In this document: piece after piece, positions 35,131 through 49,100 of the stretch
How the letters are laid out: each line of letters opens with the position of its first letter
Position numbering within the stretch: position 1 is the stretch's first letter
NCBI GenBank assembly: GCA_007644065.1
Contig: VJWN01000001.1
Location: 200,340-264,339 of the forward strand
Origin: Margaritispora aquatica
Lineage: Eukaryota; Ascomycota; Leotiomycetes; Helotiales; Discinellaceae
Length of the DNA: 64,000 bases
Direction of reading: 5' to 3'
Notes under the pieces: model-generated
Seen by the model: only the letters and a program-made list of their open reading frames with translations
Told to the model about the DNA's origin: nothing
Database searches by the model: none
Made by a program: the position numbers and the translations under genes

Positions 35131-35402
35131 GGTAAAATATAAGTGAAGTTAGGATAGACGTGAAATACTAGTTCATGACGAGGTGGGATACAAGGCGCTG
35201 CAAGGCTGGAAAGTTGGCCTTTCCTGTGATTTTCTTGGCAGGGCTCTGTGCGGAACACGGCTTTCACCCAAGACTTTTTTATTTACTTCAACTCCAACAT
35301 CAACAGCTACGTTAGTAACAGCAAGAATGGATGGTTTGAGAAGAACAATATTCAGTGGATGAAATCGGTTGATAAACCCCTCAATTGTGCACTTCAACAA
35401 TA
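35131..35402. promoter_or_regulatory. Bidirectional promoter, ALG11 / COX18
   Basis: Only 272 bp separate the two divergent start codons, so the core promoters must share this stretch. No TATA box is obvious on either strand, consistent with housekeeping expression. Confidence 0.6.
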
Positions 35403-36509
35403 ATGGCGACCCTCCTCCGCACCACCAGGAAGCTCCATTCCCTGCGATCCTCAGCTCCATCAACCCTCACTCCACAATCACAATTCCTCCTCCTGCCATC
35501 CAGTCTCCGAACACGAGCTTTCCACGCCTCTCCCCGCCCACAGCTCATAGCAGAAGCCGTGCAAACATCCCACTACCTCCTCGAAACCCTACACTCGACC
35601 ACCAACCTACCATGGGCATACACCCTCCCTCTCTTCGCCGTGCTCGTACGCACAACGCTCTTCCTCCCCCTCTCAATCTATACGCGCCGGGTAGCACAGA
35701 AGCAAATCTCGCTCTCACCCATCGTCTCATCATGGACACATATCCTGCGCAAAGAAGCCGTTCATGAAGCGGGCCACCTGGGCCCAAAGGCATTGCAAAA
35801 GAAGCTGTTGCTGAAAATACGCGCCAAGCGAAGTGAGATCTTCAAGCGATGGCATTGTCAGACTTGGAAGAGCTTCATGCCAGTGCTGCAGATCCCGGTG
35901 TTTCTGTCTGTTATGGAGGCAGTGAGGCAGATGTGTGGGACGCATAATGGGTTTTTGGGCATGATGATGCGCTCTTCTGAGGGCGAAGCTGGGTCTGAAG
36001 CTATAAGGGCCATCATTCCAATCGATCCTTCACTGGCACTCGAAGGCGCGCTGTGGTTCCCCGACCTGCTGGTAGCAGATCCTCAACTCGCCCTGCCGTT
36101 CATCCTCTCAGGCACCATCTTACTGAACATCATGGGACACCGAGCACGCAAAGACCTCCCACGATCTAAATTCGTAATCCGAATCGAGAAAGGTCTCGCC
36201 GTGGCGGCACTAGCCATAGGACCCTTAATGCTCCACATGCCATCCGCGCTACTAGTTTACTGGATCGGAAGCAGTTTGTCGGCATGGGTACAGACAATGC
36301 TATTAGACAAATTGATGCCATTCAAGAAGCCAGTGGCAGCGTGTAAACCGAAGCGGCCGTGGAGGACTGGTCTGGGCGCAGAGCTTCTGGCGAGGATGGG
36401 AAAGGGCGAGAAAGGCGATGAGTGGACACCTAGGGCTGCGAATCCGGATGCGATTGCTGTGGAGGCGAAGCCGAAGGTGCGGAATCTTCGCAGGCAGAGG
36501 GGTGTTTAG
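35403..36509 (+). CDS. COX18: Mitochondrial inner-membrane insertase, Oxa1/COX18-type (368 aa)
   Basis: Single exon; ATG 35403 (MATLLRTTRKLHSLRSS) is preferred over an in-frame non-ATG start because it opens a basic, Ser-rich, acid-free mitochondrial presequence of about 40 residues (RTRAFHAS near its end). The mature part follows the Oxa1/YidC/Alb3 pattern. It has TM1 at about 70-91 (LPLFAVLVRTTLFLPLSIY), a charged matrix loop (KKLLLKIRAKRSEIFKRW), then FMPVLQIPVFLSVMEAVRQM, LALPFILSGTILLNIMG, and a paired hydrophobic region ending ALLVYWIGSSLSAWVQ. Members insert proteins into the inner membrane. The short length and order fit COX18, which exports the Cox2 C-terminal tail, better than OXA1. 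OXA1 or a paralogue remains possible. Confidence 0.8.
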   Translation: MATLLRTTRKLHSLRSSAPSTLTPQSQFLLLPSSLRTRAFHASPRPQLIAEAVQTSHYLLETLHSTTNLPWAYTLPLFAVLVRTTLFLPLSIYTRRVAQKQISLSPIVSSWTHILRKEAVHEAGHLGPKALQKKLLLKIRAKRSEIFKRWHCQTWKSFMPVLQIPVFLSVMEAVRQMCGTHNGFLGMMMRSSEGEAGSEAIRAIIPIDPSLALEGALWFPDLLVADPQLALPFILSGTILLNIMGHRARKDLPRSKFVIRIEKGLAVAALAIGPLMLHMPSALLVYWIGSSLSAWVQTMLLDKLMPFKKPVAACKPKRPWRTGLGAELLARMGKGEKGDEWTPRAANPDAIAVEAKPKVRNLRRQRGV

Positions 36510-37241
36510 AAGGCAATTGTTTTGTGGAGAATTACCAATTGTTGTGTATATATAATATGTACAAAATGTAAAACCACATCAAGCCTTTCGAGAGTTCATA
36601 TATACCCATTCAATAGCATGTTTGCCAGGGCAAAGGCGAAGGATATATTATTTCGAGATATAAGACTAGATATTTAAGAGGTAAATCTATTCCTACTCTT
36701 AACGTTATACGGCGTTATGGCACCTAAACAGCAGACAGATTTACTTTCCATACTAAACGACAGCAATACAGCTTTCTCGCCCTACACTCCTCCCCACATC
36801 TCCACCACAAAGACGAAGAGATGAATAGCCCGTGAGAGAAAGCAACATATTTCAAATATCTGGTCATAAAACCATGCCATACTACAGCGTGTCTGATACA
36901 GTGAAGTGAAGTGAAATATGGCACCTTCCCAATAAGCGAGAAGTGCATAACGAAAATATCTCCTTTATCTGGCCATATATCTTATCGTTCCTCTCTTAAT
37001 TTCCAGCGTTATTCAGACGAACCTGGTATCAAAGAGTCTAGTACCAGTATGTCGCGGATTGAAAGTGGGAGTGGGAGTGGTACACAGGGACTCGAGAATT
37101 GAGAACTGAGATTGGCGATTGGGGATTTCTATCAGTGTGCTCTTCTGAGTGAGATTATGATGGTATCCTTTATCTTGACCTCTCAAGTTCGTGTCGTGTC
37201 GTGTGTCTACGGGAAGTGTCTGTTTTCTGTTTTCTATACTG

Positions 37242-37269
37242 TACCATACCATACCATACCATACCATAC
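37242..37269 (+). repeat. (TACCA)5 microsatellite
   Basis: Five exact TACCA units plus a partial unit, in the gene-poor region. No gene function suggested. Confidence 0.85.
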
Positions 37270-40200
37270 AGAGAGGGAGCCGAAGATGATAAGACGCGAT
37301 GCGTTGATGTCGATATTGATGAGAGTTAAGCGAGAGCATATATCCCTCAATCTAAACCCAAACAAAGCTGCAATACTTCGATGAATTTTCACGTAATTTG
37401 GAAGAGACATAAATGCTATTGGAGTCATGAGGATTGTATGGATGTTCGTTGATGGCTTTGAGGAAGTAAGTAAGTAAATATCAAAGCTTCCACGGTTGTC
37501 ACATCCTATAGTAACATCCACAAGAGTTGGACAGGACTCAATCATCGTGAACCGGAGAAGGATTACTGTGCTTACTTGCTTCAGAATCAAAATGCCTATT
37601 GAACGATAGGTGATAGATAAAGCTCTACTCATCTCGTCTGTCTTATGTCGCAGTATTCAAGTCTTAGGACCGAACCAAATATGCTTTACAGGTGTCTAAT
37701 TGCCAACCACAGGCAAAACTACACGGGTACACCTACCTACATCTGCTGCGACGAAAATGCAATCAAACCTTCTAGCGGCTTCGGTAAAGTAAAGGATATT
37801 TCGACCAAGAAGGGCTAATTAGATTCGATGAAATACTATCTATGTAGGAAATATCCTCCTCTAAGTCTAGACTGCCTTTTTGTGCTTGGATACAAAGTAG
37901 CGTCATATCATGTCACATCACTTTTTGCGACTAGAAAAGAGCGGTCACCTCGAACAAAACGGACAACATACAGGTTGAGGAAGCATCGGTCTGCATGTGC
38001 TGTTTGTTGCCTATTGCCTAACTGGCGAGATTCCACTCACTGCGCTCGAAATCAACACATGTGTATCTTTCGACTCTGGTTACACGAATGTCTTATGTCC
38101 AAATCCTGGAATCAAGGACAAAGCGTTGAGACACACGTACGTTTTCTTATCTGCCTCACCAGAATATTGATTCGCTGTCGTGAAGCTCGCCAATCTCGAA
38201 GGATCGACACGCAAACGCAAACGCACGTCGACTCACTCAAAAGCCCGACCTAGCTCTGACTCCTACCCAACAATCTTGTGAAAGGGGAACTAGCGAACCA
38301 CAAGCAAGTAGGTCGCTAGCTTGGTTATGGTATTTGCTTTTTCCGTCGATGACTCTCATTATCTCAGATCGATTAGGTTGCTTCGTAACCACATCTCCGA
38401 AAAAAAGAACCACTCAACGTATCTTCTCACCTATCACCTCGCCTAACTGCCATCCATAACCGGTACGTACCTCGCACGTATCCCTACGCCTGCTTCAACC
38501 CTCCTGCAAGACATCAGGAACGCACAAACGTGTCTGAGGTACTTTACTTAGTACATGCTTGCTTTTTAGCAAGGTCCTTGTTGGGAAAGCAGAGCAAGAT
38601 CTCCGATCATCTCGCCTGGCCCGCCCAGTCAGAGTAGAGGACGCCGTGTTCGGTGCGTTTCGGACCGCGGAGTGGTATCACGATTGGGGTTTTTCTTTTG
38701 CGTGTTCGGCGCCATCCGGATCCCGTGTGGTCAGGGAGTGAGCTGACACGAAGTGGAATCGGGATCGGGATCGGTGTCATTGACGGTGAAAGGTCAGATG
38801 GTTTGTGTAACAGCCGTGTGCCGAGTTTGTGACTCTGATTGCGGTTTCATGGTGTGTGCTCTACTGTGGTCGGTGAGTGAGCTTGGGACAGATAATGGGT
38901 AGAGGATGGTAATACAGTCAGGGTACGAGGTCAACTAAGCCTGCCTCTGATCTCTGGTAAGGTGGTAAGGATGAAGGACAGCCTTGTCAAAAGGAAAAAG
39001 AGAGGCGCATGTATTCGAGCACAAGCCAAAAAGGCAAATAGTGGCTTTTAACGGCTTAACACCCTGAGTGTTAAGGCAGCTGAGAATAGGAGAGTTCGGG
39101 AATAGGGGAGACAATAGGAGGTATGATTGGATGAACAGTAAAACTAGCGGTAAGTAGGACGAAGCTAATGTGATGAGTTGTGGTGATGTGAATTGTGATG
39201 GGATTGTGATGAGAAGACGATGATGTCCTAGGCTTCCCCGCATTTTTGTGACATGTCTCTTTGGATTGTGCAGACGAGGTGTTCTGTGCACTTCAATTTG
39301 GGATGCAGACACGGCAGGTGCTTGAGGTGGTATTCTACGATGTACGGTAAAAGTAGAGATGGGAATTCCGCATTCGAACTTCAGACAGGTGGTTTGAAAA
39401 AGAAACACTTCGTTGTGAGGTTTCCACCATATCGTCTACCATTTCCCAAAGAGGTCGCTTGACCTCCCGATCAAATAGGAGAAGAATCCTCGCAAAAGCA
39501 CGCGAGGTGAGACTCGTAGAGGGCAACCCTCTCACTGGCATTCTCCGCAAAAGCATGAGGTTTTGCAGTCGGGCTGAGAATAGGAGGATGAGGATGAGCT
39601 GGATAACGAGCCTTTGGCTTGACTGGAGGTTGAGGAAAACGTGCTGGTTGGATGGGTCGAAGAGGCGAGGTGGTATCGCCCGAGACCTATGATATGTTCG
39701 GTATCGTGATTCAATATTATAATAGACGTCTTATCACGCCTGGATAGCACGACATGGCATGGGCGTGGATGTGAGACACCCGACGGTATTGAGGCTGAGT
39801 TGGAAATGCCATGCGTGGAAAGATTAAAGGAGGTCGGCTTCGTTGGTATGGTAAGGATTTGGATGATCGTGATCCGATATACTCCTTCATTGGATGGAAT
39901 TCTGCGAGGTGTGCATACTGTTCCAGATTTCGACCTTGAAGGTGCCTGTCTACTATGGATGTTTGCTTGTTGTAGTATTCGCTAACTTACTATCGCTCTA
40001 CAATATCAGCCACGGTTTATGGTATGTAAGCTGGATGGCATGTGCCGTATGTGAGTGTGGTAGTATTGATATTCCGAACAGTCCAATATGCTTGGTCTGG
40101 TTGAAAATGGTTGCTCATGCCTTGATTACTGTTGATCTAGATGCTCAGCTGGACGTGAGTGAGAGTGAGGGTGAGTGAGACTCTGAGTAAGGATACGAGT

Positions 40201-41557
40201 CGGATTTCTTGGATACGCGCAACCTATTCCTCAAGATGCCATGAGACTAGGTTGGTAAATTTTACAGGCAAATAACACTGAATTGCCTTCCTTACTCACC
40301 TAGAGTTTCAGTAAACCGCTCTCCCGCCATGTCTCACAAATCAAATGACTTGGTTGGTCAAGGTTGGTTGAATTTGAATCGATTGCGCGATCGTGATCCC
40401 CAACAGGCTCAAGTTCAGGCTCAAACTCAAGTGTTGGTTTCGAGTGATTCGCCGTCGTGATTGGTGTAACGACACGCCTTGTTCGCGCGGATTAGATGGC
40501 ATCATCTAATCTGGGGTAAGACATCCACACGGTTGCAAACATGTGAATATTTCATGGTTCGTTCCATGTCTCACTCACACGAGCAGGGTAGACATGAAGA
40601 GTGAAGGAGAATGGTGTGTTTCCTTCCACGCCTCCTTACCTACGTATCTGAACCCTTGACACCGGTGTGCAAACTCACCACTCATCTCTTCTATCAGTTG
40701 AGTGAGAGAATGAGTGAGTGAGTTGTGAGCGAAATTTGAGTAATTTAGACGGGAGACGGCAGGCTGAGTTGGATCAGATTGGTTTTGATTTGGATGAGCT
40801 GCTGAATAACAGGTTTTGAGATGGCCCGATTGGGAAGAGATGGTGGTACGGCACGGTTATGGGTGAGATAGGGTCGTAAGGGATGTGAGGCAGTGGTAAA
40901 AACCTGTTGCGGTTAATCCATAGGGGTGAGAGGGTGTGTGTGTGTTTGTAATCCTAAAGAAGCGAGGATGTCAAGCCTTCGCCGGGAATAAATGGGAATG
41001 CTACGGTAGGAACGGAGGTATAGTTGTTTTGCCTGATTATTGATATCGAGCCGCGATCGAGATCCTTCGGAAAGTAAAAATGTATTTGCAGTTTCTGGCT
41101 TGATGTGCGTATGTGCGTATATGTGCGTGCGATAGTCTCCGCCCGTTTGTGATTCCCATGTAAAGTGAACCCAGGTAAGCAAGAGTCTGTTGAGGCTATT
41201 TCGCTGCCTACTACCATGTCGTCACATCAGCACCTGGTATCAAGACTTGGCTAATCTCATACTGTAGATGAGCTGACAACGACACCTCATCATCATCACG
41301 TTATCCGTTATCTTTCTTCCTGCTCACTCACTCGGGGCAATATCGGAACCTCTTCCATATTCCCTCCTCATTCGACCAACCCAACAGGCACCAGCCACTC
41401 CAAGTCTAGACCTCGTCTATTGGAGTGACGAAGTCTGAAAGTGAGGCGAGGGTGAGGTGATCCTACAGCGGGACGAACCGTCCTGGTTTGCTTTTTCTGG
41501 GCCTTTGTATCGTTTTTTGTACCTCGAGCATCTTTTGCTTTTCAGAAACGCCCCAGG

Positions 41558-41577
41558 TTGGATTGGATTGGATTGGA
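41558..41577 (+). repeat. (TTGGA)4 microsatellite
   Basis: Four exact TTGGA units followed by interrupted TTGGAT copies to about 41602. Confidence 0.8.
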
Positions 41578-44500
41578 TAGTATTGGATCGAGATGTATTG
41601 GATAGAATGCCTTTCACACGCCCGGTCGCTCACCGTGAATTTGATTGCTTTGAATTTCAAATTCCGATTCAATGCCAATCTACGAATTAGGCTCCCTCAC
41701 CTATCTTACCGACAACTCGCTTCTCTTGGGCTTTACGTAGCAATGAATGTGTTTCACAAGAATGATTTAGAATATCCATACCAGTATTCTGTTCTGTCTT
41801 AAATTACCTCTGCAGATTCCTATCATTCCTCACTCGCTTGCTCAGCATGACATTTCAATCACCTTGCATACAACGTACCTTACCCCGCCACGTCTTCCTC
41901 CAGACTTTCTCTCCCTCCTGTACTTTCTATACAGAAAACAACAAAGGCGCCTGTAAACACAGACACAGAAGAAAGATGCACGTGAGGCCCGTTTCAGAAA
42001 GCTCGCATGGGAGTGGTTGGTGTTTAGTATTGGTACCTGTCCCATCCCTCATGATCGAAGCGAAAATTTTCACGCTTGTGAGAAAAAAGGCAACGGGCTT
42101 CCATCTCCGACCCGTTTCCTGGGTTCGCAGCTTCGCATGTGCAGTGCGGTATGTACTCCGAACATCGAACCAGTATTGTGGGGTTGAATTGAATTGAGGA
42201 TGTGGAATTGGGAATTGGGAATGCGATGAATTGGGGGTTTTCCCTTGGGGTGCATTTGGTTGCATTTTCGAAATGTGAGGACAGTTACCGTACAATACCG
42301 TGATGTACGGGAGACTCACTCTCGATGAGAGGAAAGGACTCATGCAGAGATGAGCACACATGCAGTGCTGCCCAGCACGTAGCATACTAGTCGGCGCATT
42401 CATTGAGGGGTGATTTACTGGAAAGATGTGGCATCGTGAATGTCCGTTCGACGGTGTTGACGATCCGCATTCAGTTAGTGTCTAGCTATGCATGGATGAA
42501 GCCTTCGACGGGTTAATTCGTCAGATAGATTGGTAGGTAGTGGACGATATCGGGAGGGAGGGAAGTAAAGGGAAAGGGAAAAGTTGCTCGGGTAGTAACT
42601 AGTTAGTACGGTTGGCTTGGAAATATGATAGATTGTGGGAACGACATGGAGCAAGAGTTCGACAGCAATGCACGTTCATGGTAAGCGCCATGGGAGAGGG
42701 AGACAACGTCGTCTGGGGATGTTTCTGGCTGAATAGAAATGGACTGATTTGAATTGAAACCCCATTGACAGAAGGAAATTATGGGATCTGGGTTGTCTAT
42801 CGTCTATTGTCTATTGTCTGAAGGCATCGCGGACTTCGAGGGGCGGGTTTTGGGTCTAGACCAACTCGACCCTTGAACTAGAAAGACGCCGCTTGAAATC
42901 CGATGGTGGTGGCTTTCATGTCTAAGTCCACAGTTCACATACCGACCGTCGACGACCAAAGACTTTATCCCCGTTTCTTTGGCACTGGAGTTTAGCTGTC
43001 TTTGTATTTTTGGGCCCGGTTGGTTCGAGATATGGAAGTACACTCGGGGCTTTGATGTGTCTCTTCTCTCAAAGAAGTCGTCTATCAACTCGGGCCGCAC
43101 GACGGCCGTGTGGTTAAAACGAGGGATAGGATAGGTATCGAGAGACCCTTGAGGCATGGAGTTGAGATCCTCAAGGATGTGGTTGTGAGACTGCTATGCC
43201 ACTGTGAGGTCTCAGCGCTGCACGCCTGCCCTGGTGCACATTGCTGCTGGCTCAGTGTTCACGCTCGTGCCAATTCTACCCCTCCATGGAGAAGACATGT
43301 GGTTTGAATCGAAGATATCATATTTTCAAAGACATGAAGGTTGTCAGACATGTCGTGAACATCTAATTTACACCATTCCCATGGAGGGGGACAAAGAAAA
43401 AATACACGCCCCAGAATATCGAAGCCAGGAGTAGAATATTCTTCAAGCATCCTGACGGAATTGACATGTAATTGTTCTTTTTTTGCATGCATGCACAGCG
43501 CCAGTTTGAGATTTTGAGTTGGGATAGTGAAGAATTTTGGCTGTGTGGCAAGAGACACTACCATATTTTTTTGCGGGGGAAAAAAAGTATAACAAAAATT
43601 TATAGAGACATTGAGGTATTTCAGGTGATTTGCTCCCGCAGAGCAGCAAGAGCCAATAATGAACGATACTTTTTGGATACCGTCCCGAGCCAGCGAGCAG
43701 GAGGACCGAATCATGGGGCGAGCAAAGAATGCAAATGCTACTCCTGCGTTGCGACAAGTCCAGTGCCATCAATCCGTGCGATCACATCAGACTGCACTGC
43801 TGCAGGTGGACGGACACGAACGTGGAGAAAGGGAGGCTTTGACCTCACTTCCCACCGCCTCCAGCAATTTTCTCCGCATTTCGAGGTCTCACGACAGCGA
43901 CGACGACGACGAGGTGGAGGATGGAGGACGGGACGATTGGGATTGAGGGGGGAGGGTGAGTGTGAGAGTGTGAGTGATGGATATGGACCCTGGATTGTCC
44001 TAGACGAACGAGACCAGGCTCAGACAGACGACACGGACACACTTTTGTATTGCTCATCATGCGGGCTTGCTGAAGCGAGTTTACAAGAATGCGCACTAGG
44101 GACGGCCTGCTAGAGCAGCGACTTTTTATAAGAGGATACGGCGGCTATCGAACAATTTGATTTGGTGTACTACTGTGCGACTGGACCTTTGCATTGGGGT
44201 GAGCGATGGTGACGGAAGGCTGGAAATGTAGTACGGAATACTGAATACCGAACGACGGCGAGGTAAAGCAGGCAGGTTAAGGATAATCTGGTGATGCTAG
44301 TGGAAATCATATGGATATTCAATGAAAGTGGTGTTGTTGATTTGGAGACAGCCGACTTTCTTTCTTTGATAGTCATCGACAGAGAACAATGACATGTCCT
44401 TCGGCTACTTACTCGAGTAGTGAAAGTCTGGAGACAAAGCACGACACAAACTATCTATGATCGGCGAACCCCATTCTTCAATTGCCATTTCTCGAAGGTA

Positions 44501-46170
44501 TTCATAGAAAATTCCAGAAGACTACCAAGGCACATAGATCTTCGGTATTTTACCAAAGCAAAGGCGAGGATTGAATCTGCCACTTGCATCATCCTGATCT
44601 TGATCTTCCATCGACATCCTCTTTTGTCAAACTTGACCACGCTGTACCACCCACTTTGTAAATAGCCAAGGACGATATGCAGCTCAATTCATGGTGTTGC
44701 AGCTCGACATTGGCATTTTTATTTTTATTTTAGGTTACGATCAGCGGGAAGAAGGGGGGGCGGTTGTTTCTATTGGTGTATGCAGAGCAGATGAATTGAG
44801 ATTTTAGGCGAATTTGTTGAATGATTTTCATTCAAAGTGGCCTGTCTACGAATATCTTTGCAAATGACTTGGCGTTGGTTAGTTCTGAGGATTCGCCTCT
44901 TTGTTTGTATGTCTAGGGCGTACTGAGGTGTGTAGATGGGCTGAGATGGGGAATTGAGGGCGTTCGCTGAGGGTTGCGAAGTTGTCTTACTTAAGATGTC
45001 TCTCCTAATGTTTTTTTCGCCCAAAAGACTCACCTGCAGCTGGGCTTGATGTCTCATGTTAGACTCGCTAAGACATAATATCTTGATATTCCGCTCTACA
45101 ACTCTTGGTCTACTATTCGACTACTACTTGTAGCTTAACATGTAAATCGGATTGACCGACCTAATAGGCCTAACTCAGCCCAAGATACTTATCATACATT
45201 CCCTCTTCATACCCAATTCGACTTTGACCCGAGTCTGCTAACCATCCTCTCCCACCTCCTTTTCTCCCTCGCTTCACTACCTTACTCTACTATACAAAGT
45301 GATCGACTAGACTTGCTCTTCTTACAATCTTGGTTATCTCGAGTGTAACGCACTTACATCACTGTCACCTTTCTGAACCCCCTCCTCTTCCTCCGTACCA
45401 TATCCACATCCATACCCATACCTTGACGATTCTCCACCATGTTCCAAACCCTCCCTGTCTGCTTCATTGATTCCAGGCCATACAAACACCCATAACACCC
45501 ACCAAGTGAATCCACAATGCCGCAAGACACCTGCACACCCTCAGTAAAAGTGGCAGGCCACCCTGTCGCCATCGAATAATCAGCCGGCCTGTCACCTTTA
45601 CTAGCGTAATCGCCGCTGCTCCTCCAAGCTCAAATGCTATCCGGGCCCCAGCAAAATGCCCAAATGCCCAGTAAAGGCCCCAATCGTATCGCCCTCTCTC
45701 TTTTTCCTGTCTGTCCAAGTGTCCACCACCATCAAAGCACCCACCACCTACCACCAGCACCACTCACAATCTACTCCGATTCTTGAACGTCCCCACTACT
45801 TAGTACGAACCCACTACTCTGTCCACGAACGAACGAATCCACTCAACACAACACCACAACCACAACCACCACCAACAATACCTTACATAGGGCACTTCTA
45901 CTCCTACTTCACCCACCTTCTCCCGCTTCAGACCCGCACCGCATTTACGTCGCTCAACATCGTTGCTTCACCACTCACTCCACTTTACCTCACCTCTTCC
46001 TCTTCTAACCTTCATACCCTCTCTTTTACCCCCGGACCATTGTCTTGATATACTCAATGCTTCTCTTCTGTTGACCTGCTTGTACATACTTCGATTCCAA
46101 GAAAAACGTCAGCCAAAGATGAGGTCGTCGAGAGTCGTGCTCCCCATTTTTACCAACAATCATCACAGTC

Positions 46171-49100
46171 ATGATGGATCATACCAGGACTGCCTCCAGT
46201 ACACCGGCCTCGAGCCCGGGTCTCTTCAATCCTAATAACAATTCCAACCGTACCAATCTTCCGCCTCCGTCAGATGGAACCCCTCATTCGAGCCCGTATC
46301 TGCATCCGTTGCAGATGCACAAAGTTAGAGAGTGAGTCTATTTGCTTTTGTCAAAATTTCTGCTCGGCAAGACTCTGTATGCGGTATCGAGTCTACAGTC
46401 ATACAGCACTTTCTTATGTTATTCATGCCTGGATCAAGTGAATCTATGGATAGAGCATCTGCGAATTTGTTTGATTGATTGTTGGGGATTTTGAGACCCC
46501 ACCGCTCTCAACGTCATGGCCCAAACTAACTTGGCAATACAGAACACACAAAGCATCGGTCGAGCAGGACTTCATAACTGGCCGCAAGTTGATCAATCAA
46601 TACGAGATCTTGAACGAATTGGGCAGAGGTGTTCATGGCAAGGTCAAGCTGGCGAGAAGCCTGGAGACGGGAGAACAGGTCGCAATCAAGATCATTCAAA
46701 GGTTTTCCAAGAAACGCAAGCTTGGTCGAGTCACCGTCTCCCCAGAAGACAAAACCAAGAGGGAGATTGCCATTCTCAAGAAGATCCGCCACAGCAATGT
46801 CGTCGGCCTGCTAGAAGTCATCGATGACCCAGAATTGAAAAAGATTTATATGGTGCTGGAGCATGTCGAGCTTGGAGAGATCGTATGGCGTAAGAAGGGC
46901 GACAAGAATATCTGTCACCTTGAACGACGGAGAATCGAGCGAGAGCAGCGAGGAGAAATTGAGACTGGCGAGGACGAGAAATACTTCAAGATGATTGAAC
47001 GCAAACGTCTGCAGAAAGATGCCAAGCAAGCGAAGATTGCCCAAGCAAATGCCGCCGGCCATGCTGAGTATTGGAGCTTAGAGCATGGAGATGATCTTGA
47101 GGATGACCTGTCCTCGCTGTCAAGGGAATCAACTCACGACTCGACTCAAAATCTTGGTTACTCAAACAGATCTCTCTACCGATCAAACCCTGGTTCTCGA
47201 GCACACTCTCAAGCAGCATCTAGGGCACCTTCAAGAACCAGCTCTCGTGCTCACACCCCGCATCCAACAGAATTCGACATTCCTGCCATCGATAGCGATA
47301 ACGAAGGTGAGACACCAATGGAACTTCCGTCCTACGGATCAGCAACCGCTCTCGAAGGAACGTACTACGGTTCATATGCGGACGATGCCATGTATCGTGG
47401 AAGATCGCCAAGCACGGCCGACAGTGTCATTTCTCACATGTCTTCAATGGATGGCATGCCTCATGATGCTTTCGAGGACGACTTCTCCTATGTCCCATGC
47501 TTCACTCTTGAGCAAGCTCGATGCGCTTTCAGGGATACGGTTCTTGGTTTGGAATATCTACATTACGAAGGCATTGTTCATCGGGATATCAAGCCTGCCA
47601 ACCTACTTTGGACTAAGGATCATCGTGTCAAGATCTCTGACTTTGGAGTCTCGTATTTTGGTCGACCTATCCGTGATGGAGAGATGGAGGAGAACATTTC
47701 CGAAGCTGATGCGACTGATTTTGATAACGACCTGGAGCTCGCCAAAACCGTGGGTACACCAGCTTTTTTCGCACCAGAATTGTGCTACACCGACCTCGAT
47801 ATTGAGCAACCTCGTATCACGGAACAGATTGACGTGTGGTCGCTTGGTGTCACCCTTTATTGCATCATCTTCGCTCGCATTCCCTTTCTGGCCGATGATG
47901 AATACCAATTGTTCAGGTCCATTGCGAAGGACAATGTGTACATTCCTAGAAGACGCCTCAAGGCAGTCGATCCGAATGCCCAGCCACCACAGGGCATCAC
48001 TATTAAACGCACCGGGCCATCACCTGGTCCCTTTAGAGACGATGGAGAACTCGCGTTCGAGGAAATTGATGAAGAATTACACGACTTGCTACGTCGTATG
48101 TTGATCAAGGATCCAGCTGAGCGAATCAAATTGAGAGAGGTGAAGCGTCATCCATGGGTTATCAAAGGTTTGCATAATGTCATCGGATGGCTCGATGATA
48201 CAGATCCATCTCGGAGGACTGCAGGAAGACGCATTCAAGTCGACAGGGGAGAGCTGGAACGTGCTGTGGTACCCATTACCTTTTTGGAGCGGGCTCGATC
48301 AGCAGTCAAGAAGGCTGTTGGGAAGGTCATTGGTGTTGCTAGGAGCGAGACACGAAGCGAGGGATCTCGTCGACGAAGGGCTGTGAGCAATGCTACCAGC
48401 TCTGGTGCTGATACCCACAACAGCCCATCAACTCCGGTCTTGAGGGATAGCCGTCGGTCCAGTCTTCGAGGAGATGAGCTTCACTACATGTCCCTCGAAG
48501 ATGTTCATCTACAGCATCATCGAGAGATAGCCGAGCATCCTCTAGCGCAGAGTCTCACGGTTAGTCCAGATCTCTCCTACGATGGTAGAGATGATCCTTT
48601 TGCGCTTGACTTTGCTCAGCATTCCCACCCGGTAGGAGACACTCCCATGACTGAACCTGTACCATCCGGTACGACAACAGAACCTGATACAAGACCAGGT
48701 CCGCCGGATCGTGCCATCTCGGCGGCGGCTTCTATTCAGACGGTCGTTCAACGTGGGCACTCGCATTCTCGGTCGGTAAACAGCCCTACAATTGGTCTCC
48801 TTGACGATCCACGATACGCTCCAGGACCCTTTACGGATCATAACGGCGCCCTTTTTGGTGGACATCTCTGGACAGGCCCTAGGGGACGAGATTATCTGGC
48901 TGAGATTGAGGAAGGTGTGGTATCGCGTGCTCGTTCAGTTGATCGAAGCTTGTTCGAATCGGACCTGAAACATTCAGAACCTGTCGTAGCTACAAGCAGC
49001 GCCACAGCAACGGGCAAATTCGAGCATTCACCAATTACGCTGAAGAAGCCATCTCGATTTCAAAGTCGCTCAACATCAGTCAGTCCAACAAGTGCAACTG

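Larger units (their letters stand above)
36510..46170. other. 9.7-kb gene-poor region upstream of the kinase
   Basis: No gene can be supported across nearly 10 kb. Open frames stay under about 215 codons, overlap each other, and lack family motifs or consistent splicing. Composition is less AT-biased than the decayed spacers, and it is scattered with short simple repeats: TACCA (37242-37269), TTGGA (41558-41577), GAC around 43895 and GAGT-type runs near 40160 and 40700. From about 45640 to 46170 the plus strand is C/T/A-rich with few G, like an mRNA leader, so the kinase 5'UTR and promoter may begin there or earlier. Unannotated ncRNA is possible. Confidence 0.5.

Noticed and set aside
43472..44113. 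213-codon plus frame in the gene-poor region
   Set aside because: Composition drifts into Arg/Gly runs from GAC/CGA simple sequence; overlapping frames on both strands are equally long. No family or splice evidence.
45656..46048. 130-codon Pro/Thr/His-rich frame just upstream of the kinase
   Set aside because: C/T/A-rich sequence typical of a 5' leader; no motif, and it ends before the kinase ATG in another frame. More likely 5'UTR.
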